Shown here: positions 25,409 to 35,823 of the stretch, piece by piece
How the letters are laid out: every line of letters begins with the position of its first letter
How positions within the stretch are numbered: the stretch's first letter is position 1
DNA from: Chamaecrista fasciculata
Lineage: Eukaryota > Streptophyta > Magnoliopsida > Fabales > Fabaceae
Direction: 5' to 3'
DNA length: 64,000 nt
Assembly (NCBI GenBank): GCA_003254925.1
Contig: QANZ01028759.1
Coordinates: forward strand, 364,881-428,880
Made by a program: the position numbers and the translations under genes
Notes under the pieces: model-generated
Database searches by the model: none
The model's input: the letters and a program-made list of their open reading frames with translations, nothing else
Told to the model about the DNA's origin: nothing

Positions 25409-26485
25409 TCATCTTCCATTTGCTTCAGGGAGCCTGGGTCTGCATCCTATCTGCTCAAAAAACTTACTAAGCCTCAAGTGTTTTGCAGCCCATTGCTCAG
25501 CCAACTTTTGCTCCTTGGCTTCAGCATCTCTTCTCAGTCCAGCAAGCTGCTCCCGGTATTCCGCTTCGATTCTATCCAAAGCTGCCTTCTCTTCTTCCCG
25601 GAGAGCTTTGATCTTTGCTTCAGTCTCCTCCATCTTCTCCCTCCTTCGACATGCCTTCTCGGACTCCAACTGCAGCTCTACCCTCCTTAACCTCCATGCT
25701 GCTTCCTTCCTATGAGAAGACCATGCCCGGTGCCCTTCTTCTAACTCTTTACAGCACTCAGCCAGCTCAGATACAAGCATGTTATCACCAAAAGCCGGAA
25801 TAGTTCCATGAGGTGTTGTTACATTCCCAATAACAAGAGGGGTATTCTCCGGCGCTCTCTCAGGTTGTAACCATTGAAATGGAGGTGGTGCTGCCACCGT
25901 CGAGGGAGAGAGACTTAGTGTCACAGAAGGGGAAGGTGGCCTAATAGATGTATTGCTACCAGAATTTGAAAGCCATGGAGGAAGCAAGGCTGGTGTAGGA
26001 GCTGGAGCATCAGTGTGAATAAAGGGTCCATTGGAAGCAGCCATGAGATATGATGGAGAAGGACGTTCTTTCACAAGCTTCTCAGCAAAAGTTTCGAGTA
26101 TATGGTCGTACTTGGTGTCGTCAATTGGATCAACAGTATTGATGTTGTCCTTTTTTTCCCTTTGCTGCTTCTCTTTGAACACCTCCCACCACTTACCTAA
26201 TCTCTTAGCAGTGCGACCCGGGACTTCTGCTGCGATTTTCTTCCATTTGTTGCCGTGTTTTGCTTGTAGACGGATGACAAGACGCTGCTCTTCTTCAGTG
26301 AGAGATCCCTTCTTGATGCCGGGTTTGAGGTAGTTTTTCCACCTTTCTAAGCAGGATTTTGCATCCCGATCAAGGGGTGTGTTCATACGCTGAGACACAA
26401 GATTCCATTCCCTAGGGCCATACTGTTTGACATATGCTCTTAACAAGGCGTCCTCTTCAGCTCTCCAACGTTGCCTTTCCTTCAT
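25409..26485 (-). CDS. AS1: AS1/PHANTASTICA MYB transcription factor, copy A
   Basis: AS1/PHAN/RS2 proteins bind DNA together with the LOB protein AS2 and keep KNOX genes silent in leaf primordia, which sets leaf polarity and shape. The 358-residue product has both MYB repeats (about 1-55 and 56-110), including [40 protein letters not shown] and the family hallmark [20 protein letters not shown] Pro/Ser-rich middle with [12 protein letters not shown] and a charged C-terminal coiled coil (about 255-340, [19 protein letters not shown]) follow. Length and intronless coding region match the family. The start MKERQRW is the family start; the frame opens a few codons upstream only through a TTG. 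It is 93-94% identical to copy B by eye and keeps the usual residues of the second MYB repeat, so it looks fully functional. Confidence 0.96.
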   Translation of the reverse strand: MKERQRWRAEEDALLRAYVKQYGPREWNLVSQRMNTPLDRDAKSCLERWKNYLKPGIKKGSLTEEEQRLVIRLQAKHGNKWKKIAAEVPGRTAKRLGKWWEVFKEKQQREKKDNINTVDPIDDTKYDHILETFAEKLVKERPSPSYLMAASNGPFIHTDAPAPTPALLPPWLSNSGSNTSIRPPSPSVTLSLSPSTVAAPPPFQWLQPERAPENTPLVIGNVTTPHGTIPAFGDNMLVSELAECCKELEEGHRAWSSHRKEAAWRLRRVELQLESEKACRRREKMEETEAKIKALREEEKAALDRIEAEYREQLAGLRRDAEAKEQKLAEQWAAKHLRLSKFFEQIGCRPRLPEANGR

Positions 26486-26511
26486 TTCCAAGTGCAAATC
26501 CCTCTGTCCAT
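26482..26511 (-). promoter_or_regulatory. Upstream ORF overlapping the AS1 copy A start codon
   Basis: A 9-codon frame (MDRGICTWK) begins 26 bp upstream of the main ATG, in a fair context (purine at -3, G at +4). Its TGA overlaps the main ATG as ATGA. Copy B has the same arrangement. A further, out-of-frame ATG pair just after the 5'UTR acceptor opens a longer frame that also overlaps the coding start. Such layouts can lower translation or rely on reinitiation; that role is inferred. Confidence 0.6.
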
Positions 26512-26541
26512 TTCTCCAAACTCGAACTCCTCATCATGTAT

Positions 26542-29199
26542 CTAAAAAGTTCACAATAGTTCAAGACATCAAATTAGCTGGGAACTATGCAAGAAGAAAA
26601 ATCTATCATTACATAATAACAAACGGGGCCAAGATCAAATTCTTCACACCCCAGTATGTCCTCAAGTTCTAGGAAATATTTGACAGGAACAAGTAGTAAA
26701 AAAACTATGAAATTATTAAGATAATTTCCAAGAATGTACATTAGAATGATAAAACTGTTCAACAAGCAGAGATTTTTTTGAAGGACTGAACCAATAAGAA
26801 TCCAGATTTACTTCAAACTTGAAGGTAAATGGAATCAGACACCTCAAACTCAGTGCACTTCAGCAGAAATTCAACATTCAAAAAAGATCTACTAAAAGGA
26901 TAGGAAATACAGAAAGAGGTCCTTCCTTGTCCTATAAATAGTCTACAGGTATAGCAATTCAGAAATTTAATCCCAGTCCTTATAATTCACAGCAATTCAA
27001 CCCTGTCATCCTCGTTGTCAACTAGATTATTAAAAGATCACCATGTTATATTGCAACCTGCTCTAATAACTCAAACATATGATTTTGGGACTCACTTGGC
27101 CTTTAGTGTTTTTTCTCTCTACTAGTCAATATCTTTAAGAAGTGGGAACCATCCAAATCAATGACAAATAATATAATGATATTATCTTTTTAGAATCTTT
27201 AATTAGAAATTGCAGTTTTTAATATTAAAAAAAATGGGTAAACGCAGAAAATTTGTAAATACTGGAAAACGATTGATCTCCTTGGTCTCCAATCAATAAA
27301 CAATAATTCCAAAATAACCGATGATTATTTGGTCCTTTAAATTTATAATTAATTAAACATTACAAATATCAAGCAAAAAAGCAAACAAGAAACTCTATAT
27401 ATAAAAAAAAGAGCAGTTTTTCTGAAAATTTTCAGTTGTAACAAAAATATCAATATAAGAAAAGCCTTGTTTTTTTTTTGGCCTGATAAGAAAAGCCTTG
27501 TTAGCGTAGTAAAACTGAAGAGTAAAGACACAAAATGTAATAACGAAATCCAATTAATAATACCACAATTCTAAAGTCTGAATTGATTAAATTATTAAAT
27601 AAGATCACTCACGACTATAAATAAAATTATTAATCCCCCACACTCTACTGCGACAAAATGATTTAAAATCTAGAAACTTAATAACAAAAGTCAAGATTTA
27701 CATCCGCAAAAAAGTATTTGAGCATTACATATTATTTAAAGAAGCAAAGTGGCTTAGGAATCAAAATACAAATGTTTCAAGTGACATAAAAGTAAGTTTT
27801 CTGACTTCACCAGAATAAAAGATGATGGATTTTGTTATATTCACAGTTTTTCATAGCTCCATTATTTTAGGCCAGAGAAGATGGAACACAACAGGACATA
27901 GCTCTAATTAAGAACACAGAAATTATCACAATACTTCCAGAATTATATCATGCATCAGTAAAATCTCATAAGCCCTGTAGAATTTCAAGATTGTTTGGAT
28001 ATCACAGTCACTCGCAAGCAATGATGGTCTCCAGATCATCCCAGTAACTTTGGCATCTTCTTTTGGCTATATGATTATGAGATGTCTTTCATGGATAGTG
28101 TAAAATTCCAGTAGTAGAAAATAATTAATACAAGAGTCAACACAACCACCAGCTCACAATCTAACAACAAAATGATTCAGATTCACAAAACGTCGTAATC
28201 AGAGTAACAAACACAGTGACAACAAACACGCAATCACATTCACACGTATATATATATATATATATATATATATGCATATGTCTAGTTGTAAGCCTTGGGG
28301 AAAAAAATTGTAAGAAAAGGTGCTCAAAATCATGAGCTGCTTCGGAATCAGGAAATCCACCAAACATTTTGAAATAACTTGAGAATAAAAGCACAGAACC
28401 CAAAACATATTAAAATAAAACATAACCCAATGAAGCAAACAATGAGGCTTCCAGCGGAGATATCTCACTTTCAACTCACACTATCATAAGTAAATTTACT
28501 AGAGAATGAGCCACGAACTCAACATAAAACGAAAAGAAAAAAAAACCCACTAGTCTAATTAAGCTGCTAGATTAAAAGAATATAGCAGTAGCCGGCAAGC
28601 AAAGATTGCTCTAAAACCCACCCTCCTGAAGAAGGGTTGAGAAAATCTTTAGAAGACGAACAACAGAGAATTTTATTCCCATATTGTTCTTTAATGGCAA
28701 AGAATCATCACCCAAAAGTCGAAACGAACCTCAAATGGTCAAAAACAGAAAAGACGAAGAAGTAAGAATCGGAAACCCTTACACTTGCTCTCTAACTAAT
28801 CAGCAGCTCGAATCGTCTCCGACGCATCTCCTGGTGGATGAAACAGAGCACAATGGTTCTTAAAACAAACGGAAAATAAAAATTGGAAACAGAGAAGCAA
28901 CACCAAACGAGCCCTAGAGAGAGAAAGAGAGAGAGGGAGAAATATTCGAAGCTAATGTAGTAAAGACAGAGCACTGAAAATGACCATGGAGAGAGAAAAT
29001 AGAGATTAGACTAGACTAGTGACTACACAATGGAAGAGAGAGAAAGAGATCTGACAGTGGGCGACAAAGAAGGGCACGCGAATTGGAAGGGAAAAAAGAT
29101 TAAAAAGATCAACAACAAAAAAGTGAACAGAAAATGGAAATTAAAACCAAAAATCGAAACGAAAACGAACGGTGTTTTAATTTAATTTAATTTGCTTAC
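26542..29199 (-). other. Probable 5'UTR intron of AS1 copy A
   Basis: On the minus strand a donor GTAAGC follows CATCGAC at 29199, and an acceptor TTTTTAG ends at 26542, 57 bp before the start codon. Both sites are conserved at matching places in copy B (41671 and 38884), and long 5'UTR introns are known in AS1-type genes. The upstream leader, about 29200-29300, is CT-rich. Another donor-like site near 28780 means an extra leader exon is possible. No coding potential is seen inside. Confidence 0.6.
28247..28272. repeat. (TA)n microsatellite
   Basis: About thirteen TA units lie in the 5'UTR intron of AS1 copy A. The corresponding place in copy B, near 40740, lacks the tract, so it expanded or was lost after the duplication. 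Confidence 0.85.
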
Positions 29200-29408
29200 G
29201 TCGATGGCGGAATTTGCTAGCGTAAGCTTCGCTAGCGTCTAGCATCATCGCTTTGAATTCTCCTTCTTCTTCTTCATCATCTTCTTCCTCCTCTTGCCCT
29301 TCTTCGTCTTCAGCAGCAGTTACTTTCCGATTTACTGTATTATGACATTATGCATTGCACAGTGAAATAGAGAAAATATGGAGCCTCGAAAACCATAATT
29401 TTTATTTT

Positions 29409-29806
29409 TTAAATTACACTTTGGTACTATGTGGTTTGACCCTATTTCACTTTGGTACTCTGTGGTATACTCTATTAACACTTTGGTACCTTTTGGAGCT
29501 ATTTTGTAATTTTAACCATAACAAATTTTATAAAAATTACATATTGACCCCAAAATTTTTTTAAACTTTTCATTTTAGTCCCTAGATAATATGTATCTAG
29601 GGACCTATTTGTAATTTTTTGAAAATTTTTTGGGTCAATATATAGTTTTTACAAAATTTATTATGGTTAAAATTACAAAATAGCTCTAAAAGGTACCAAA
29701 GTGTTAATAGAGAATACCATAGGGTACCAAAGTGTTAGGTTTCAAACCACAAGGTACCAAAGTGAAATAGGGTCAAACCACAGGGTATCAAAGTGTAATT
29801 TACCCT
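29409..29806. mobile_element. MITE of the GGTACC/AATTACACTTTGGTAC family
   Basis: The ends are inverted repeats: AATTACACTTTGGTAC at the left and AAAGTGTAATTTACCC at the right. Subterminal zones repeat the phrase CTTTGGTAC several times per arm, and the centre is a near-palindrome around GATAATATGTATCTAGGGAC. A close relative starts at 63647. This copy lies between the AS1 copy A leader and its conserved upstream block; copy B has nothing in the same place. Confidence 0.75.
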
Positions 29807-29829
29807 CTTTTTTTAGATAAGCTACGAAT

Positions 29830-30390
29830 CAGTCACTGAATTTGTTTTTGTCTCTGAATTGTAGGATAATACGAATTAGTCCCTGAATTTTATACCACCG
29901 TCAATCTTTTGGTCCGTGAATTATAAGAAAATACTAATCACTTCCTTGATTTTACACCACCGTCAACCTTTTGATCTCTAAATTGTAGAAAAATACGAAC
30001 ACGTCTTTGAATTTTACATCACTGTCAACTTTTTTGTCCCTAAATTGTAGAAAAATACATATAAGTCATTGAATTTTACTCCATTGTCAACATTTTGGTC
30101 CCTGAATTGTAGGAAAATACGAATCAGTCACTAAATTTTACACCACCGTCAATCCTTTAGTCATTGAGCTGGTTTGTATTTATCTACAATTCAAGGACCA
30201 AAAGGTTGATGATGGAGTGAAATTTAGAGACTGATTCGTATTTTTTTATAATTTAGGGACTAAAAAATTAACGGTGGTGGTAAAACTCAAGGAATTGTTT
30301 GTATTTTCCTATAATTTATGAACTAGACGGTGGTGTAAAATTTAGGTATTGATTCGTATTTTCTTATAATTGAGGGACTAAATTGTTGAC
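29830..30390. mobile_element. Foldback element with ~65-90-bp internal units
   Basis: The left half holds about five variants of a unit containing GAATTTTACACCACCGTCAA and GAATTGTAGGAAAATACG, all in one direction. From about 30170 the same phrases appear as reverse complements. The whole block can fold into one long hairpin. It abuts the MITE at 29409-29806 and, like it, is absent from the AS1 copy B upstream region. No transposase is seen. Confidence 0.6.
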
Positions 30391-30512
30391 TCAGTAATAA
30401 TTTTGAGAATCAGAAAATAAGTTTTCTCTTTTTATTTTGTGCAAATTGTGACGAGTTTCAGAGATAGGGTGGCAGAGTAGAGCAGAGTGTGTGCGTGAGA
30501 GAGAGAAAAGCG

Positions 30513-30569
30513 AAAGCATTAATCTGGCAGGGACGTACGTTGGTTTCAGCGCCAAAAACGGAGATTTTT
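30513..30569 (-). promoter_or_regulatory. Conserved AS1 upstream block with E2F-type motif, copy A
   Basis: These 57 bp match 41887-41943 upstream of copy B in all but about three positions, whereas sequence on either side diverges. The block starts AAAGCATTAATCTGGCAG and contains GCGCCAAA at 30549-30556, which on the gene's strand reads TTTGGCGC, the consensus E2F site. Here it lies about 1.3 kb from the 5'UTR donor because two repeats sit in between; in copy B the distance is about 0.2 kb. A role in cell-cycle-linked expression is inference. Confidence 0.55.
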
Positions 30570-30920
30570 CTATCCACATATTCACTGCTTACCAATTTGT
30601 AGCATCAAAATGGGTACAAAAAATATTTTAAAATTATGATTTGATGTTTCTAATTTTTGATTGTTTGTACTTTGTAATTTAACTTGGTTGGAACCCATTC
30701 ATTGCACAGATAATCAGTGTAAAGAAAATGTATTTATTTACAAAAAAAAAAAAAGAGAAGGTATTAATTTTTGAATTTTGGTCTAACTAAATATTAGGCG
30801 AGGGGATGTTAAAAGTAATTTTTATTTCTTTTGTTTTTTTGGGTACAGTTTTAATTTATATTTTTAGACTCATTGAATAGTTTAATGAAAATAAATTATT
30901 TATTATTAATATAAAATTTA

Positions 30921-31155
30921 GAGTAAAAAAATAATTTAGTCCTTAACAAATTACCTAGCTGACAATTCAATCCTTGAACGATCAAAATGGTATATTAATT
31001 AGTTTTCTAAAGACTAAATAATATATAACTTTAATCTTTCAAGGACTAAAAAATATACCGTTTTATTTTTCAGGAACTAAATTGTATATTTCAACTTTTC
31101 AAAAACTAAGTTGTCTGCTCGGTAATCTTTCAAAAACCAAATTATTAGTTTACTC
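30921..31155. mobile_element. Mutator-type MITE with perfect 9-bp target duplication, copy B
   Basis: The 235-bp unit begins GAGTAAA and ends TTTACTC and is inverted-repeat through most of its length (TTTAGTCCTTAA against complementary phrases). It is flanked by TAAAATTTA on both sides (30912-30920 and 31156-31164), a perfect 9-bp direct repeat. This fits a Mutator-like non-autonomous element. Relatives are at 6181-6411 and 33781-34687. Confidence 0.75.
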
Positions 31156-31164
31156 TAAAATTTA

Positions 31165-33780
31165 TTTTTTATCAACTTTTAACATCCATAGACTATAATT
31201 AATAAAAATAAATGAATAACTTATAAATAAGAATATATTACTAGAATATTTTATATATGAAATATTTAATATTTTATTTTTACAATTCATATTTTCATAA
31301 AATAAAGTTTTAAAATATTATATTTTTATATATTTATTAAACATTTATCATTATTGATAAAGTACGAATAGAGTATTACCAATCTACTATATTCAGATCC
31401 ATGCTGATTAAGGTTGGATCTGAACCCAAACCTAAATTTATAAGATAAAATTTCATAGTCCCCATTAAATGTGAATTTTTTTTAAAGATTAAATATGGAT
31501 ATTTTAATCATTAATCATTTTGAAATTAAAAATAAAGTGTTAAGGAGCACAATAAGTCATCAAGCTTAAAAACATGAAATTAGATGCTTGGTAATAATTC
31601 ATAAAAGGGAATATTTATATTTTGCAAGGAATCTTCAGACCAGAAACGCCCCAAATTACTCAGTTTCCTTTGGTAGTAAAAAGATAATGAATAATTGAAA
31701 CAAAGAAAATAGAAAATAAAAAATGAAAATGAGGATTGATTTGACACATCAAGAGTATTGTAAAATTTGAGGGAGATCCTACTTTGCTACTGTCTAACCA
31801 CTTCCTTCAACTTTCACTCTCTTTCTATTCTCTCACATTATCCCCTGTGACGCCACTTCATGACGCCTCATTTACATCCACATGTATCTACCGTTGGATC
31901 AGATGACAAAAAGTCAACGGATATAAAGTAGCAATGATGAACGGTCTGAGATTGAGGATGTATTTAAAGTGACTAAATGGGAGATATAGCATATATCATA
32001 TACGAGAGAGAGAATTGAATGTGATGGATTGAAGGCATTGGGATCGGTGAGAAAGAGGAAGGGTGAGCTAGAAAAGGGAATTCAATTTTTTATTTTAATT
32101 TTTGGTTTTTAGCTTTTTTTGGATAAGAAAATTAAAAGTGTTGAACATGTTATGTACTTATGTTTAGAATTTTTTTATGTTAAATTATAAATTTCTCTTG
32201 CTTTATCATGTAAGTAGGTAAAGATTGATTTGGTTCTGGTGGAGAGCTTATAGCCCTTCTAATAATATTAGTTCTAAAAGTTGAATCTTAATCTTTTCAT
32301 TTCGGATATAACTTGTACATTACTACATCAAATTATTGTTGATATATATGGAAATTTATATAAATGATAAAAATGAATAATAATTAATTGATGAAATATA
32401 ATGGAAAATAGTAGAATGAAATTAAATGACATATAGTGAAATGAAATGATTTAAATAGATATATTGTTTTAAATTTTTTTATGGGAAGAAAAAAAGTCAT
32501 ATCTATTAATTTTATTTTTAAAATAAATTCTTAATCTTATTTAAAAATTTATAAGTCATTTGAGATCTTCAACCCTAATTTCATGTCTTCAATACTTGTA
32601 AGGTTAGTAAGGGTTAGTTCACTCATGGGGAAACCTCTATCATGAGACTTTATGCCTAAGTTAGTATGGTATAAGAGAGAAAAAAGAGATTAAAATTAGA
32701 ATATACTTAAAAGGAAGTTTATATAAGACTTTTGATGAGCATTTATGTAATTTTGTTTGAGTATGGACCATTCTCGGAATATAAGGGGTCGAACCAACCC
32801 AAAGGTAATGGAGGTGGGTTGGCCATTACTTATAAAAAATTATTATTAATGGAATGAAATATAATGATTTATTGTGTTTTTAATATTAATCTTAATAAGT
32901 ATTTAATTTTAAAGTTAGATAAATTTATAATCTTTATAATCTCTAAATTATAATTTAAATATTAAACTGTTTTGTTTCATCCTTGACTCTTTAATCTCGA
33001 GACAATAAAAAATGGTTTTTGAATGACTAAGAACTTGAAAATACCTCCTTTGACATTCTATTTCTTATTTATTAATCTAACTAAATATCAATTTAATCTA
33101 AATAATTCATTCTATAACTTTTTCTTTTTGCTTTTTTAATCTTCTATCCAAATATATTTGACTAGAATAAAAAAAAAAGCTTTTCAGATTCAAGATAGTT
33201 GTAATTGTAATTTTGTTTGACTAGAATAAAAAAACCTTTAAAGATAGTTGTAATTTTTAAAAAATAATTGTAATTTTGTAAGATCAGTAATAAAATTTGA
33301 GCTCATAATTATATAAATTATGAGTGATTTATTTAATAATTTTTTTAATATATTTTCACCTATTCGATTTAGATAATGAATAATCTCATTCATAAATCAT
33401 TTATTTTAATAAAGGCAATTCTATGGTAACTAAAATAATTTATTATTTATGTCTTTCTCTTACATAGTTCCATTATATAAAAAGAAAAATAATTATTCAT
33501 CTCAACATAAAAGATGAGTGGATAAAGGCATAAAGCAAATGAGATTTTCAAAGTAAATCCCTTTTAATAGTTTTGTTGATTTATTGATTTGTATTTCCCT
33601 GTTAGATCCTCACTTGGCTTTGCTTGTCTCATTCATTATTATGTGATTATCTCTCTCCACTTATCTTTGTAAAGGGTACCTCACTTTTGTAAGGGAAAAG
33701 GGGCACCGCATATCCCTAGTCAAAAACAACTCTGAATATTATAATGATGTCTTTTCTTTTTGTTTGAACTATGAAGATAA
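31165..33780. other. AT-rich intergenic DNA with one less AT-rich island
   Basis: Most of the stretch is AT-rich without recognisable structure. About 31770-32060 differs: it holds CT-rich tracts, TGACGCCACTTCATGACGCC, a CCGTTGGATCA phrase and a GA-rich end, and reads like a promoter or leader, but no coding exon follows in either direction. No RNA gene is recognised. Confidence 0.35.
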
Positions 33781-34687
33781 AAGAAAAATAAATTAATAAT
33801 TTAGTCCTTAAAAAAATATTTAATTGATAATTTAATCTTTAAAAAAATTAAAATATATTTTCAATTCCTAAAAAATTAAAATGATATATCTTTTGAAGGC
33901 GTTTTGGTACACAAATTGGAAAAATAGTCTTGAAATAATGAGCTCCGCATTAGAGTAATTCTGCGTTTGGTACGCAGATAAGAGAATTAGTTCGGGGAAT
34001 ATTCTATTCCCGGGAATGTCTTAATCCCATGAAATGGTTCAAATTTTTGCCCATCTCATGACATGAAATTATTTTTGCCCATCTAAAATGATTTTATTAC
34101 CCCCTAATTAATTTTTTCTTTACAAACCTTTGTCACTTTTCATCTTTGCCACTAAGTTTTACTCTACAACTTGTCTTTGTCGCCTCGAAGAGAAGAAATC
34201 TATTAGGTTTGACTTTGCGTTTGTGATATAATATTTTTTATGATATAGAATTTTTTTTATGAATTGTTTTGAAGAATTTCTGCATTTGATAAACTATTAG
34301 TTGAGAATAAAAAGTCAATGATATATTTGTAAAAGTATTAAATATTCCCAGGGAATATTAAATTTGAACCAAACACAAGATTGTAACATTCTTGTGAATA
34401 TTGCAAAATAATCCTAGGATTATTTTAACTCAATCAAATAGATATTTGTATAATCATGGGAATCACATTCCTGAGAATATGATTCTGGGAATGAAAAAAT
34501 AATCCGTGTACCAAACGCCCCCTTTAGTCCTTGAAAAATTAAAATAGTATATATTTAGTTCATAAAGAAAATATTAATTAGTATACCGTTTTGATCTTTT
34601 AAGAACAAAACTGTATATTTAAGTTTTTCAAAGATCGAGTTGTCAACATGATAAATTTTCAGGAATCAAATTATTATTTTACTCAGA
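33781..34687. mobile_element. Mutator-type MITE split by a later insertion, copy C
   Basis: The outer parts (about 33781-33894 and 34523-34687) are the two halves of the family at 30921-31155, with TTTAGTCCTT near the left end and TTTTACTC at the right. A second element at 33895-34522 separates them. Without the insert the unit is about 280 bp. The outer target duplication is not clear. Confidence 0.55.
33895..34522. mobile_element. Tourist-like MITE nested in an older MITE
   Basis: The ends are inverted repeats: GGCGTTTTGGTACAC near the left and GTGTACCAAACGCCCCC at the right. The interior repeats GGGAATGT and GATTCCC-type phrases in opposite directions. The word TTT flanks both ends (33892-33894 and 34523-34525), consistent with the 3-bp duplication of PIF/Harbinger elements, though TTT is less typical than TTA. 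No transposase is present. Confidence 0.65.
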
Positions 34688-35238
34688 AGAAAATAATTTA
34701 TTAATTTAATCTTTAAAAACACGATTCTTTAAAATAATCTTAATTAAATTATATGTAAAATTTATTGAAATTTTGATGTAAATAAGTTGTTATTATTATT
34801 ATTATTATTGTCAAAAGAAAAGTTACTATATGATAGTTAATTAATCAAATAATTTATATAAATTATTATTTAAAAAACTAAAATCGCATTATAATATAAA
34901 CTACTAGAGACTTTGTGTGTCCTAAAATCGCATCATATTAATCGTATCTTAATTTTGAATTATTAAAAAATTAAGATTTAATAAAAAGTTAAAAATATTT
35001 TTTATTATATTTAAAATAATAAAAATTGATCTCATAACAATATTGGTCTATAATAATAATTGCAATGCAATAAATATAAAACTACGGTAGATGACTTATT
35101 CAAAGAAAAATTTATTTATCAAAATGTAAAAACTTTGATGACCAATATTTAAGATTTATGTTTTCTTGCAAGGTATTAGCAGACGCAGTTTTTTTGTTTG
35201 ATAATATCGAAAAGCAATACAATGAAAAACGGTGAGCC

Positions 35239-35823
35239 TTAACATAGGGCAACGAACATAACACTATAAGACTGTATAACCAGGATGTTGGGACCCACTA
35301 AAGAGAGACCAACATCCTCCTTACTTGAACTACTACTAGTAGAGGCTATTAAACTACTCAAACTATCAGAATCCACTACAGAGTTAATCATACAAGAAAA
35401 ATCACTAAAAATAGAACAAAAAACATCTATGCTACAACTAATCATCTTGATTGCCTTCACTGGGGAGACGTGATGACGCATTCGGATTGCTTCATTCCTC
35501 AGCCTCCAAATTGTGTCCATGCCCACCAACACTGTAAGCCAATTGTCATAAAACAAGAATGAGTTTCTCTTCCATCGTCTAATCCAAAACCTGAGCCACT
35601 TTTGAACAGTCTGCAATCTGGCAGCATTGGGCTTTAAGGACAAATCCAACCGAAACCACATCGCCCTAGCAAAATTACAAGTAAGGAAAATGTGATCTAT
35701 AGAGTCATTAGAGAATCCACAGAAAGAGCAATAAACATCACATCTAAGATGATGTCTGTTCAAATTAGAAAAAGTTAGGAGGGCACCATGCCATGCCTTT
35801 GAAATTGTCACCAGAATTCTCAT
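35239..35823 (-). mobile_element. LINE fragment: zinc-binding reverse transcriptase end (zf-RVT)
   Basis: The open frame of 194 codons contains AWHGALLTFSNLNRH, then CSFCGFSNDSIDHIFLTC and ARAMWF, the CxxC...H...C pattern of the zf-RVT domain at the end of plant LINE ORF2, followed by DTIWRLRNEAI as in the usual linker. The reverse transcriptase core upstream (above 35823) is missing. The 3' side, about 35160-35238, holds a short tail. It is a 5'-truncated copy, the usual fate of LINE insertions, and not a host gene. Confidence 0.8.

Noticed and set aside
25391-26333. Plus-strand frames opposite AS1 copy A (and 37857-38606 opposite copy B)
   Set aside because: They are antisense shadows of the conserved AS1 coding sequence.
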